From positions 1 to 64,000 of the forward strand of contig JAZUDI010000005.1 in assembly GCA_045639525.1 (NCBI GenBank): DNA of 64,000 nucleotides, given 5' to 3'. The stretch is from UBA1181 sp045639525. GTDB lineage: Bacteria > Bacteroidota > Bacteroidia > Bacteroidales > Paludibacteraceae. How positions within the stretch are numbered: the stretch's first letter is position 1; each line of letters opens with the position of its first letter. The position numbers were made by a program, and so were the translations under genes. The notes under the pieces were generated by a model. The model made no database searches, was not told the origin of the DNA, and saw only the letters and a list, made by a program, of their open reading frames with translations. Positions 8,908-18,025 of the stretch are shown one piece after another.

Positions 8908-9410
8908 CTGCGGCGGTGTTTAAAGTATTCCAAACTAAGAATCATAAGGAGCGTGAAGATCGTGCAGCAGAATGCGCTGAACAACACAGACCAGAATCTA
9001 CTTAGGGTAAAGGCCTCAACAAAGAAGAAGACCAAATGGTGGATGATCGTCAGATAAGCGACATACTGGAGATACATCTCAAAACCGAATGTGGCCGTAG
9101 AGGGTTTCACCTCATCGTAGTCATCCTTGGGGCCAAAGAAACTCTGGAAATAGGGTTTTAAATAGGCGATCAACGTGGTGGCCAAGGCGTTGCATCCCAA
9201 ACTACCACAAAAGATATCAATCGTCAAGCCAAGCAGAAATCCCCAAAACAGGGTCATCTCCTTCGAAACGGAAGAGGGCAATGAAAGGATGAAGTAGATG
9301 TAGAGGTAGGGGGTGATGAATCCAAGGAATTTGACGTTGTTCAGCAACAAGATCTGAACCAACACCAAAACCACAAACGATAAGATCCTCTTTAACGTAA
9401 CGTCAATCAT
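8904..9410 (-). CDS. mreD: rod shape-determining protein MreD
   Basis: A 168-residue membrane protein with four to five hydrophobic segments. It is the small membrane partner of MreC. MreD sequences are poorly conserved, so the call rests on size, topology and its fixed place between mreC and mrdA. It begins 21 bases after mreC and ends with a 4-base overlap with mrdA. Confidence 0.9.
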   Translation of the reverse strand: MIDVTLKRILSFVVLVLVQILLLNNVKFLGFITPYLYIYFILSLPSSVSKEMTLFWGFLLGLTIDIFCGSLGCNALATTLIAYLKPYFQSFFGPKDDYDEVKPSTATFGFEMYLQYVAYLTIIHHLVFFFVEAFTLSRFWSVLFSAFCCTIFTLLMILSLEYFKHRRR

Positions 9411-9431
9411 CCCAGTTCCCTTTCTATTCTA

Positions 9432-10283
9432 TTATTTATCAAACTTCGCGGTCTCCGTCTTCTCTAACGACTCCTTCTCCTCGGAGCCTTTCAATTCAAT
9501 CACATCTACATAAGACAATTTATCAAAGTCAACAGAGAGTTCCACCTTTATGTCATAAAGGTTGTCGTTTCGCTCACTGAAGGAGAGCACTTTTCCGATC
9601 GGGTACCCCTCAGGGAAAGTGGAAGAGTATCCACTGGTCACCACGGTATCTCCAACCGCCACAGGGATATAGAGAGGCACCTCCTCCAAATTCGCGTAGC
9701 GTATGTCACCGCCCTTCCAAACCAACTGTCCCAACTGCGTCTTGCCCTTTACGGTGGCACTGGTTTTAGAGAGTGTGCTGACAATCGGCATCACTGTGGC
9801 GAAGTGGCTGGAGGTATTACTGATGATTCCAATGACACCCTTTTCGCTGACAACACCCATACCGACCTTCACGCCCTCGGATAGACCCTTGTTGATCGTA
9901 AAGATGTTCTTCTGGCGGACAGTCGAGAAATAGATGATTTTAGCGGTAGAGAACTGGTAGGATTTCTCCTCCGCGCGATAACGTCTTCCCTTATAGGAAG
10001 TGTCTTGGCGAAAGAAGGCCAACTGCTCCCGCAATTGCACCACCTCCGTATTCAGCGCCTCATTCTCACGGGCAAGCGACTCGTTCACCTCGTCTAGGCT
10101 GAAATATTTATTCACCCCATTCGACAGGTTATAGAGCGTACCCACGACCCTATTGCTCGAACTTAGGAAATGGTTGCGTTGAAACTGGTTGTTGTTCACA
10201 ATCAGCAGAAACGAGATCAATTCCAAGCCCAAGAAAAGGAAGAGCGTTTTGAATTTAAGCAGAAAGAGAATCAGCGTCCTCAT
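9432..10283 (-). CDS. mreC: rod shape-determining protein MreC
   Basis: A 283-residue protein with one N-terminal membrane anchor (about 8-28). A coiled-coil segment follows (about 65-90, leucine- and glutamate-rich), then a beta-rich periplasmic domain (about 105-265). It contains the family's Asn-Lys-Gly-x-x-x-Gly-Val-x-x-Gly-Met-Gly-Val and Gly-Asp-x-Val-x-Thr-Ser-Gly turns. MreC scaffolds PBP2 and RodA to MreB filaments. A 93-base gap with a strong hairpin separates it from mreB. Confidence 0.94.
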   Translation of the reverse strand: MRTLILFLLKFKTLFLFLGLELISFLLIVNNNQFQRNHFLSSSNRVVGTLYNLSNGVNKYFSLDEVNESLARENEALNTEVVQLREQLAFFRQDTSYKGRRYRAEEKSYQFSTAKIIYFSTVRQKNIFTINKGLSEGVKVGMGVVSEKGVIGIISNTSSHFATVMPIVSTLSKTSATVKGKTQLGQLVWKGGDIRYANLEEVPLYIPVAVGDTVVTSGYSSTFPEGYPIGKVLSFSERNDNLYDIKVELSVDFDKLSYVDVIELKGSEEKESLEKTETAKFDK

Positions 10284-10319
10284 AAAAACGGAGCATCATG
10301 GATTTAAAAACACAAAGCA

Positions 10320-10343
10320 CACTAGGCGAAAAGACGCCTAGTG
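10320..10343 (-). terminator. intercistronic hairpin between mreB and mreC
   Basis: A perfect 9-bp stem (10320-10328 with 10335-10343, 6-base loop) in the 93-base mreB-mreC gap. On the minus strand it is followed by a loose T-rich stretch interrupted by G. It looks like an attenuating or processing hairpin rather than a full terminator, since the downstream genes have no clear promoter of their own. Confidence 0.5.
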
Positions 10344-10376
10344 GCTTGCTATATCAGAAAGGACCAACAGTCCTAA

Positions 10377-11396
10377 TTATCTCATCAAGAATGGGAGTTT
10401 ACCCGCATTCTTCAAGGCCTTACCCGTACCACGAGCCACTGCATGCAATGGATCCTCAGCCACATGGAAAGGAATACCGATCTTAGCGGTCAAACGCTTG
10501 TTCAAACCACGCAACAAAGCGCCACCACCAGTCAACCAAATACCGTTGTTCACAATATCGGCATACAACTCAGGAGGCGTTTGCTCCAAAGCGTTCAAGA
10601 CAGCAGCCTCGATCTTAGAGATGGACTTCTCCATACAGTGCGCGATCTCTTGGTAAGAGACAGGCACCTCCATTGGCAACGCGGTCATTTGGTTAGGACC
10701 CTTCACCAAGAAATCCTCAGGTGGCTCATCCAAGCTGGTCAACGCGGAACCCACGTTGATCTTAATTTGCTCGGCAGTAGGCTCACCCACCTTGATATTG
10801 TGTTGACGACGCATATAGTCGATCACATCCTCTGTCAAATCATCACCGGCGATACGGATAGACTTGTTGGTCACGATACCACCCAATGAGATCACCGCGA
10901 TCTCGGTAGTACCACCACCGATATCGACGATCATGTTACCCTCCGGCGCCTCGACATCGATACCGATACCGATAGCGGCAGCCATAGGCTCATAGATCAT
11001 GTACACCTCGCGTCCTTGCGCATGCTCGGAAGAGTCACGCACCGCACGCATCTCCACCTCGGTACTTCCTGAAGGGATACAAACCACCATCTTCAAAGAA
11101 GGATCGAAGAAACGATTGTTAGGGAAGGCCATCTTAATCATACCGCGGATCATCTGCTCCGCAGCGTTAAAGTTAGCGATCACACCATCACGCAATGGAC
11201 GAACCGTATAGATGTTCTCGTGAGTCTTTCCATGCATTTGGCGCGCCTTCTCTCCAATCGCCATCAATTTGTCTGTCTTGCGATCCAAAGCCACGATAGA
11301 GGGCTCGTCAACGACTATCTTTCCATTGTGGATGATAATCGTATTGGCCGTTCCGAGGTCAATCGCAATTTCCTGTGTGAAAGAAAACAATCCCAT
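10377..11396 (-). CDS. mreB: actin-like rod shape-determining protein MreB
   Basis: A 339-residue cytoplasmic actin homologue that polymerises on ATP and organises lateral cell-wall synthesis. The N terminus carries the amphipathic Gly-Leu-Phe-Ser-Phe start and the phosphate-1 motif Asp-Leu-Gly-Thr-Ala-Asn-Thr. Phosphate-2 is Asp-Ile-Gly-Gly-Gly-Thr-Thr-Glu, and the adenosine motif is Leu-Thr-Gly-Gly-Gly-Ala. Length and motifs are standard. The gene lies 37 bases after purH with no clear separate promoter in between, so purH and the mre genes are probably read together. Confidence 0.97.
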   Translation of the reverse strand: MGLFSFTQEIAIDLGTANTIIIHNGKIVVDEPSIVALDRKTDKLMAIGEKARQMHGKTHENIYTVRPLRDGVIANFNAAEQMIRGMIKMAFPNNRFFDPSLKMVVCIPSGSTEVEMRAVRDSSEHAQGREVYMIYEPMAAAIGIGIDVEAPEGNMIVDIGGGTTEIAVISLGGIVTNKSIRIAGDDLTEDVIDYMRRQHNIKVGEPTAEQIKINVGSALTSLDEPPEDFLVKGPNQMTALPMEVPVSYQEIAHCMEKSISKIEAAVLNALEQTPPELYADIVNNGIWLTGGGALLRGLNKRLTAKIGIPFHVAEDPLHAVARGTGKALKNAGKLPFLMR

Positions 11397-11433
11397 GTTT
11401 CTCTATATCTTTTTAGGTTTACTAATTTCCGAA

Positions 11434-12957
11434 TTAGTGTTTGAAGTGTCTGATACCGGTCATCACCATGGCTACACCATTGTTGTTGCAATAGTCGACT
11501 GACTCTTGGTCCTTGATAGATCCGCCAGGTTGAACCACCGCAGTGACACCAGCCTTCTTCGCGATCTCCACACAATCAGGGAATGGGAAGAACGCATCCG
11601 AAGCCATCACAGCTCCATTCAAATCGAAATTGAAATTTCCAGCCTTCTCGACAGCCTGCTTCAAAGCGTCCACGCGGGAGGTTTGTCCCACACCGCTAGC
11701 GCACAATTGTCTGTTCTTCGCCAAAACGATTGAGTTGGACTTTGAGTGCTTAACGATCTTGTTCGCAAAAATCATATCGGCGATTTCGCTCTCGGAAGGA
11801 GCCTTGGTAGTGACTACCTTCATATCCTCAGCGCTCTCAACCTTGGTATCTTTGTCTTGCACCAATACACCGTTCAAAACGGAACGCACTTGCTTCTTAG
11901 GCAACTTCGTATCTTTTTGAACCAAGATGATGCGGTTCTTCTTTTGGGTAAGAATCTCCAACGCATCGGTATCGTAATCTGGGGCGATGATCACCTCGAA
12001 GAAGATCTTGTTGATCTCCTCAGCGGTAGCCTTATCGACAATAGCGTTGGTGATGAGCACGCCACCGAAAGCGGAAACAGGATCACCTGCGAGCGCATCC
12101 TTCCAAGCCTCCAAGACAGTTGGACGGGAAGCGACGCCACAAGCGTTGTTGTGCTTCAAGATAGCGAAAGTGACATCATCGAAATCAGCCATCAAATTAA
12201 CGGCTGCGTCGATGTCAAGCAAGTTGTTGTATGAGATCTCCTTTCCTTGCAATTGCTCGAAAAGTTGCTCGAAGTTTCCGTAGAATACACCCTTTTGGTG
12301 AGGGTTCTCGCCGTAACGAAGCATCTTCGCGCTGTTAGCTGTGTAACGGAACGCCGAATTTGCCTCCTCGTCGAAATAGTTGAAAATGGCGGAATCGTAG
12401 TGGGAAGATACGCCGAACGCCTCCTTCGCGAACCAACGGCGAGTCTCCAAAGTGGTAGTTGCGCCTTGCTCCTTCAAGTGGTTCAAGAATGGCTCGTATT
12501 GCGCTTGTGAGGCAACGATCACGACATCCTTGTAGTTCTTTGCGGCAGCACGGATCAATGAGATACCACCGATATCGATCTTCTCGATGATAGCAGACTC
12601 CTCAGCACCAGAAGCGACAGTATCCTCGAACGGATAAAGGTCAACAATCACCAAGTCGATCTCAGGAATTTGGAATTGCTCCATTTGCGCGATGTCCTCA
12701 GCCAAACCGCGACGGCCCAAGATACCTCCGAAGATTTTCGGGTGCAAGGTCTTTACGCGACCACCCAAAATGGAAGGATAGGTTGTAAGCGACTCAACCG
12801 CTTGGCAAGGGATGCCAAGAGACTCGATAAATGTTTGTGTTCCACCTGTTGAAATGAATTGTACACCGTCTGCGTGCAAAGCGCGGATGATCTCGTCCAA
12901 TTTGTCCTTATGGAAAACTGAGACCAACGCCGTCTTAATTTTCTTACTATCAGCCAT
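11434..12957 (-). CDS. purH: bifunctional AICAR transformylase / IMP cyclohydrolase
   Basis: A 507-residue PurH catalysing the last two steps of de novo purine synthesis, formyl transfer to AICAR and closure to IMP. The N-terminal MGS-like cyclohydrolase domain (about 1-200) contains the Ser-Thr-Gly-Gly-Thr segment and Lys-Thr-Leu-His-Pro-Lys. The C-terminal transformylase domain contains Lys-x-x-Arg-Tyr-Gly-Glu-Asn-Pro-His-Gln and Lys-His-x-Asn-x-Cys-Gly. It is the first gene of the purH-mre-mrd-rod run and has a good promoter upstream. Confidence 0.97.
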   Translation of the reverse strand: MADSKKIKTALVSVFHKDKLDEIIRALHADGVQFISTGGTQTFIESLGIPCQAVESLTTYPSILGGRVKTLHPKIFGGILGRRGLAEDIAQMEQFQIPEIDLVIVDLYPFEDTVASGAEESAIIEKIDIGGISLIRAAAKNYKDVVIVASQAQYEPFLNHLKEQGATTTLETRRWFAKEAFGVSSHYDSAIFNYFDEEANSAFRYTANSAKMLRYGENPHQKGVFYGNFEQLFEQLQGKEISYNNLLDIDAAVNLMADFDDVTFAILKHNNACGVASRPTVLEAWKDALAGDPVSAFGGVLITNAIVDKATAEEINKIFFEVIIAPDYDTDALEILTQKKNRIILVQKDTKLPKKQVRSVLNGVLVQDKDTKVESAEDMKVVTTKAPSESEIADMIFANKIVKHSKSNSIVLAKNRQLCASGVGQTSRVDALKQAVEKAGNFNFDLNGAVMASDAFFPFPDCVEIAKKAGVTAVVQPGGSIKDQESVDYCNNNGVAMVMTGIRHFKH

Positions 12958-12984
12958 TTATGAAAAATATTAATATTCCTTTTG

Positions 12985-13015
12985 CAAAATTAGAAAATAT
13001 ACTCGTTATTTTAAA
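12985..13015 (-). promoter_or_regulatory. promoter of the purH-mre operon
   Basis: On the complement, TTTA (13012-13015), a 19-base spacer and TAATTTTG (12985-12992) match the -33/-7 pattern. The purH start lies 28 bases downstream of the -7 element. Confidence 0.55.
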
Positions 13016-13038
13016 GCATTTTGTAAGCAAAAATAACG
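13004..13038 (-). terminator. AT-rich inverted repeat downstream of the M13 peptidase gene
   Basis: A perfect 9-bp inverted repeat (13004-13012 with 13030-13038) with a 17-base loop lies between the M13 peptidase stop and the purH promoter, and overlaps the -33 element. It may act as a weak terminator for the peptidase gene or as an operator for purH. Neither is proven. Confidence 0.3.
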
Positions 13039-13090
13039 GAAAAACAACGATTTAGCCACAATTTTTCTCAAAATGCCCATTCGGCGTCAA

Positions 13091-15127
13091 CTACCAGATG
13101 ACGATACGCTCCTCCGGACGGACATACATCGAGTCACTTTCAGCCACGCCGAAGGCCTCGTAGAAGAAGTCCAGCATAGGCAATTGCACGTTTACACGGT
13201 ACTTTCCGTTGGCGTGAGGGTCGGTGATCACTTGTTGGCGAAGATACTCCTCCCGATAATTTCCAGCCCATATTCTCGCATAGGCGAACAAGAAACGCTG
13301 ATCGAAGGATTGACCATCCATCATTGGATCTACCTGATTATCTTTCAGCGTATTAAGGAATGCTTGATGGGCGATGTTCAATCCACCAAGGTCGGCAATG
13401 TTCTCTCCCAACGTCAAGGCGCCATTACACTTGATGTCGTCAATCACCACCACATTTGAGAAACGGTTCTCCATTTTTTCAGCTGCCTGCTTGAATGCGG
13501 CCGCGTCGCTCTCGGTCCACCAGTCGGCCAAGTTACCTGTCTTGTCGAATTGACGGCCTTGGTCATCAAATCCATGCGTCATCTCATGGCCAATCACCAC
13601 ACCGATGGCGCCATAGTTCACCGCATCGTCGCCCTCCGCATAGAAGAATGGCGGTTGAAGGATTCCCGCAGGGAAAACAATCTCATTGGCGGATGGATTG
13701 TAGTAGGCATTCACCGTCTGTGGCGTCATATACCATTTGTCGAGATCAACAGGTTGTCCGATTTCACGCACATCCCTGAGCGCATCGAAGTAAGTGAGGT
13801 TGATATAGTTCTCCACAAGGCTCAAAGATGGGTCCACCTTCGCCTCCGAATAGTCCTCCCACTTGTCTGGATAACCCACCTTGACCGTGATGGCGGAGAG
13901 CTTATCCTTCGCGGAACATTTGGTGCTATCAGACATCCAAGAGAGTTGCTCGATTCGTTGGCCGAAAGCGTTGCGAAGATTCTCTATGAGCGCCTCCATC
14001 CTGCTCTTCGCAGACGATGTGAAGTATTTCTCCACAAACAATTGGCCCAACGGTTGGCCCAAACGAGATTGCACCATATCCAACGATCGTTTCCACAAAG
14101 GTTTGATCTCCTCCACTCCGCTCAACTGCTTGGAGTAAAAGTCAAAATGATTCATCATGAATTCGCTGGAGAGGTAAGAAGAGAGGTGATTGACACAGTT
14201 CACCATCATATAATCACGCAACGTACTGGCAGAGGTCTTAGAGATCAACGCGAAGATGTTGTCAAAGAAGCGGGGCTGTCCCACATTTATCTCCGCAGGA
14301 ACGACTGTAATCCCCGCGAAATAGGCATCCCAATTAAAGTCAGGATATTTGTTTTTCAACTCTTCACAGGAGACCTTATTATAAGTAGCTTGCGGATCAC
14401 GGTTTTGCACTTTGGTATTCATGACCTCCGCCATCTTCTTTTCGAAGTTATAGATCTCCTCGGCACGTTGTTCACAATTCTCCTCCCCTAAAAGCAGAAG
14501 GAATCCAGCCACCATTTTTTTATAGCCTTGTATGATCTCTTTGCCCTTCTCAGACTCGTCGAAATAGTAGTCGCGGTTAGGTAGTCCGATACCGTCTTGC
14601 CAGAGAATGGCGATGTTCATGGTGCTGTTCTTCGAATCTGGTGTGGATCCGAAGGCGAAAAATGGATTGCCCAAATGCATATGGATGTAGGCCAAGTCAG
14701 CCGCAAAGGCGGAGTCCTTCACATCGAAACGCATTGATTTGATTTGGTCGATAATAGGTTGGATTGGTTGGATGCCCTCCCTATCGCGGCGAAGCGTATC
14801 CATCGCCAAGGCATAGTAGTCACCAATCTTTTGGGCGTTGCTTCCCGCCTTGGATTTGCGCTGCATAGAGGTCTCGACAATTCCCTTCAAGCGTTCCAAA
14901 TTTTCATCATTCAATACATCGAAGGTATTGTACCGGGATTTCTCACCTGGAATCGGGTGGCTCTGCAACCATCCGCAGTTGGCGTACTGGAAGAAATCGG
15001 CACCTGGCGCCATCGTTGTATCAAACTCATTGAAATGTGCCACACCATCGGCACTACCGCACTTATCCCCACAGGATGAGAGCAAAAGGGATGAGACGCA
15101 TCCCATAAGAAGCATTCGCTTTACCAT
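13091..15127 (-). CDS. M13 family zinc metallopeptidase lipoprotein (neprilysin/PepO-like)
   Basis: A 678-residue envelope peptidase acting on short peptides. The start chosen at 15127 gives a proper signal peptide with a lipobox Cys about residue 19; an upstream in-frame start would add 15 hydrophobic residues and is less likely. The N-terminal M13 domain (about 40-430) is followed by the catalytic domain. Zinc site His-Glu-Met-Thr-His is at H514, E515 and H518. The downstream Glu-Asn-Ile-Ala-Asp-x-Gly-Gly provides the third ligand, and the substrate-binding Asn-Ala-Tyr-Tyr motif is present. It appears monocistronic, with a -7 element just upstream. Confidence 0.95.
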   Translation of the reverse strand: MVKRMLLMGCVSSLLLSSCGDKCGSADGVAHFNEFDTTMAPGADFFQYANCGWLQSHPIPGEKSRYNTFDVLNDENLERLKGIVETSMQRKSKAGSNAQKIGDYYALAMDTLRRDREGIQPIQPIIDQIKSMRFDVKDSAFAADLAYIHMHLGNPFFAFGSTPDSKNSTMNIAILWQDGIGLPNRDYYFDESEKGKEIIQGYKKMVAGFLLLLGEENCEQRAEEIYNFEKKMAEVMNTKVQNRDPQATYNKVSCEELKNKYPDFNWDAYFAGITVVPAEINVGQPRFFDNIFALISKTSASTLRDYMMVNCVNHLSSYLSSEFMMNHFDFYSKQLSGVEEIKPLWKRSLDMVQSRLGQPLGQLFVEKYFTSSAKSRMEALIENLRNAFGQRIEQLSWMSDSTKCSAKDKLSAITVKVGYPDKWEDYSEAKVDPSLSLVENYINLTYFDALRDVREIGQPVDLDKWYMTPQTVNAYYNPSANEIVFPAGILQPPFFYAEGDDAVNYGAIGVVIGHEMTHGFDDQGRQFDKTGNLADWWTESDAAAFKQAAEKMENRFSNVVVIDDIKCNGALTLGENIADLGGLNIAHQAFLNTLKDNQVDPMMDGQSFDQRFLFAYARIWAGNYREEYLRQQVITDPHANGKYRVNVQLPMLDFFYEAFGVAESDSMYVRPEERIVIW

Positions 15128-15149
15128 ATATAAATATCTTATGTTTATG

Positions 15150-15157
15150 CAAAAATA
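15150..15157 (-). promoter_or_regulatory. -7 element of the M13 peptidase gene
   Basis: The complement reads TATTTTTG, matching TAnnTTTG, 22 bases upstream of the chosen start codon at 15127. A -33 element at normal spacing is not obvious. Confidence 0.4.
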
Positions 15158-15207
15158 GAGAAAAAACAACAAGGATGTATATAAATCCCCATACTACCTT
15201 AATCCCT

Positions 15208-15423
15208 GCGTCCAAAGGACGCTACATCCATAACCCCGTACATCAGAGCAAAGCGAGATGTGCGGGGGTGTTGACGTATAGTCTGCTATATATCTATCAC
15301 GCAGTACACCACACTATCCACATCTCACCTCATACTCCACCGTGCATATCACTCCTATCCACCACGCACGTCTCCGCTGTCGCTACGACGTACATGGTTA
15401 CAGAGGCATCGTCCTTCGGACGA
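15208..15423. repeat. palindrome-rich intergenic element
   Basis: Within the roughly 410-base spacer between the M13 and PL11 genes, three hairpins occur. Two small ones (15208-15222 and 15409-15423) share the arms CGTCC/GGACG and lie near the two ends. A larger one (15234-15267) has an 11-bp stem with one G-U pair. The stretch between 15300 and 15370 is strongly C-rich and G-poor on the plus strand. No coding sequence is convincing. The arrangement suggests a dispersed non-coding repeat or small non-autonomous element. Confidence 0.45.
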
Positions 15424-15504
15424 AAAAGAGGGTTGCATCATTACTTTGACACAATATTCATAGTAATTAGCATAAAATCATATTCCAACGTAATAGATAA
15501 TGTC

Positions 15505-15512
15505 TATATTTG
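15505..15512 (+). promoter_or_regulatory. -7 element of the PL11 gene
   Basis: TATATTTG matches TAnnTTTG and lies 27 bases before the start codon at 15540. No clear -33 TTTG is present, which can indicate a need for an activator. Confidence 0.5.
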
Positions 15513-15539
15513 CGACATAAGAAATATTACACTCAAAAT

Positions 15540-17993
15540 ATGAGAAACACATTATCACTATTATTATTAGGCATAGCCATGCTCCTCTCCTGCTTTGAGC
15601 TATGGGCAGATGGCTCCAGAGGATTGTGGGCATGCAAATCGGGCAACAATGTCTATGTCAGTTGGCGAATGAGAAAGAGTGACGCTCCGAAGAGCACCAC
15701 CTACAAGTTGTACGCGAACGGAAACCTCGTACAGACTACTACCACGAAGACCAACGTCGTAATCCCCGGCAACAACGCCAGCGCAACCTTCTCTTTGGAG
15801 GTACTCAACAAAGATGGCGAAGTAATCGATACCCAAGAGGGCGTAAAGTGCGACGAGACACCTTACCGCAACCTTTTGTTGAAACACCCAGGAACTTACA
15901 GACTTCCTGATGGAACAAACGTGACCTATTCACCTTACGACTGTTCCGCCTACGATATGGATGGCGACGGCGAAGAGGAGATCATCATGTGCTGGGAAGG
16001 TGGCACAGGACCTAATGCAACCCCCACAGCTCCTCCCATCTTGGATTGCTTGAAATTGGATGGTACCCTTTTGTGGCGTATCAACTTAGGACCCAATGTT
16101 TTGGCTGGATGCCGTTTCACCTTCCTCTGCTATGATTTCGATGGCGACGGTTATGGTGAGCTGATCGTCAAAACGGCACAAGGTTCGAAAGACGCCACCG
16201 GTAACTTCCTCTCTAAAGGTGCTGCGGCTGGCGCCAACCACTACGCCTCATCCATCAACGGTTCAGGTGTGATCACCGACGGCGGTAAAGAGTGGATCAC
16301 CTGCTTCAGCGGTAGAGACGGTAAGGAGTTGGCCACCATCGACTATTGGCCTTACTTCAACATCAGGAGCAATTGGGACGACCGTAGCGGAAAGAGCGAC
16401 GGCAACACTTACGGACACCGCGGTAACTGGATGAAGGGGTGCGTGGCATTCCTTCCAGTCAATGGCCAAGCCAAGCCTTGCGCAGTGACCACCCGCGGTA
16501 TCTATACCTACTCTTACGCAGCAGCCTACAGTTGGGATGGACATACACTCTCTAACATATGGAAACACACCTCCGACCGTCCTGGACAAGGCATCTACGG
16601 ACAAGGAGCGCATAGCATCACCTGTGGAGACGTGGATAACGACGGTTTCGATGAGATCATCGTGGGCGCCGCCTGCCTTGACCACAACGGTTCCCTACTA
16701 TGGAGCACCGGTTTAGGCCATGGAGACGCCACCCACTTGGGCGAATTCGACCCTTCCAACCCTGGTTTGGAGTACTTCATGATCACAGAGGAGAACTCAG
16801 CAAAATATGACTGTGCATTGCTCGACGCCAAGACGGGCAAGGTGTTGATGTCCAAAGCGCAAACTGGCGGTGACACAGGCCGTGGTTTGATTTTGGACTG
16901 CGACGACAAGTACGAGGGTGCCGAGTGTTTCGAATGGAGCAACGCCAACCTCTTTACCTGCAAAGGCTACGAAATCGCCCCATGGCACGTGGGTTCCACC
17001 AACAGTAGTTCCATCAACGGACGTATATTCTGGGACGGCGACCTGTTAGAGGAGTACACCGACCGCGCGCACGTCGATAAATGGAACAGTTCCAGCAAGA
17101 CTTGGGAGCGTGTCCATACCTTCGGTAACAATATCATAGTGGAGGGACAGAAATTGCAATGGGGAGCCAATCAAAACAATGCGACCAAGTACAACCCTTG
17201 CTTGCAATCCGACCTCTTGGGTGACTGGCGTGAGGAGTCCATCTTCTGGACAAGCGTCAACGGACACTACTATCTGACCATCTACTCCACCACCATGGAG
17301 AGCCAATACAAATTGCCTTGGTTGCGAGACGACCACGTCTACGACATGGCGATCGCTTGGCAAAACTGCGGTTACAACCAACCACCTCACATTGGTTTCA
17401 GCGCAGTCCAATACTACAAGGATTTGGAGAAGATGCAAGAGCCTGCCTCCATCACCAAACATGGCGCTGGACCAAGCGTACAGGAGGTGAACCCAGGCGA
17501 GGCCATCGTGGATTTCTCCTACTCATTTGAGAACGGATACAGCGCCTCCATTACGGGATTGCCTAACGGCATCACCTACAAAGTAGATAACAACAACATC
17601 TACATCAGCGGAACGGCAGATGACGAGCCTGGTGAATATGAGTTCCACGTCCTTGTCAGAAGCGAAGGAGGAGATGCCACCAAATCAGGAAAGATTACCA
17701 TCAACAAAGTGGATGACACAGGCTTGGAGATGAGCGAGGCGGAGCACGTCTTGATCTTCCCTAACCCAATGGAAGAGAGCGCGACCGTCAGCGTGAAGGC
17801 TAACGCGGGAACAACGGTTCAGTGGGAGATGACAGATTTGACAGGCGTTGTAAAGGCAAGCGCCACATTCACCGCCGCTTCCAACGGAACCACCCAATTC
17901 ACATTGGATCGTTCGACACTGGAGGGAGGTGCATACCTTCTCCTCGTCAAAGTAGGAGAAGAGCGTTATCAAAAAATGATATTAGTAAAATAA
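15540..17993 (+). CDS. PL11 rhamnogalacturonan lyase with T9SS sorting domain
   Basis: An 817-residue secreted pectin-degrading enzyme expected to cleave the rhamnogalacturonan-I backbone by beta-elimination. The start at 15540 gives a clean signal peptide (about 24 residues); an earlier in-frame ATG adds ten charged residues and sits on the -7 element. The N-terminal beta domain is followed by the PL11 eight-bladed propeller. Calcium-binding Asp-x-Asp-x-Asp-Gly loops are visible (Asp-Met-Asp-Gly-Asp-Gly, Asp-Phe-Asp-Gly-Asp-Gly, Asp-Val-Asp-Asn-Asp-Gly). A small Ig-like domain follows (about 650-730). The C-terminal 75 residues form a T9SS type A sorting domain starting Phe-Pro-Asn-Pro and ending in Leu-Val-Lys. 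Confidence 0.93.
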   Translation: MRNTLSLLLLGIAMLLSCFELWADGSRGLWACKSGNNVYVSWRMRKSDAPKSTTYKLYANGNLVQTTTTKTNVVIPGNNASATFSLEVLNKDGEVIDTQEGVKCDETPYRNLLLKHPGTYRLPDGTNVTYSPYDCSAYDMDGDGEEEIIMCWEGGTGPNATPTAPPILDCLKLDGTLLWRINLGPNVLAGCRFTFLCYDFDGDGYGELIVKTAQGSKDATGNFLSKGAAAGANHYASSINGSGVITDGGKEWITCFSGRDGKELATIDYWPYFNIRSNWDDRSGKSDGNTYGHRGNWMKGCVAFLPVNGQAKPCAVTTRGIYTYSYAAAYSWDGHTLSNIWKHTSDRPGQGIYGQGAHSITCGDVDNDGFDEIIVGAACLDHNGSLLWSTGLGHGDATHLGEFDPSNPGLEYFMITEENSAKYDCALLDAKTGKVLMSKAQTGGDTGRGLILDCDDKYEGAECFEWSNANLFTCKGYEIAPWHVGSTNSSSINGRIFWDGDLLEEYTDRAHVDKWNSSSKTWERVHTFGNNIIVEGQKLQWGANQNNATKYNPCLQSDLLGDWREESIFWTSVNGHYYLTIYSTTMESQYKLPWLRDDHVYDMAIAWQNCGYNQPPHIGFSAVQYYKDLEKMQEPASITKHGAGPSVQEVNPGEAIVDFSYSFENGYSASITGLPNGITYKVDNNNIYISGTADDEPGEYEFHVLVRSEGGDATKSGKITINKVDDTGLEMSEAEHVLIFPNPMEESATVSVKANAGTTVQWEMTDLTGVVKASATFTAASNGTTQFTLDRSTLEGGAYLLLVKVGEERYQKMILVK

Positions 17994-18006
17994 ATGGGTA
18001 AAGTAA

Positions 18007-18024
18007 TGGTTCAATCCTGAACCA
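18007..18024. terminator. short hairpin between convergent genes
   Basis: A perfect 7-bp stem with a 4-base loop in the 32-base gap between the convergent PL11 and leucine-rich-repeat genes. There is no T-tract, so termination here is uncertain. Confidence 0.35.
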
Positions 18025-18025
18025 A

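Noticed and set aside
15300..15400. Possible protein-coding or CRISPR-like repeats in the M13-PL11 spacer
   Set aside because: No regular repeat-spacer pattern and no frame with coding features; the hairpins explain the visible structure.
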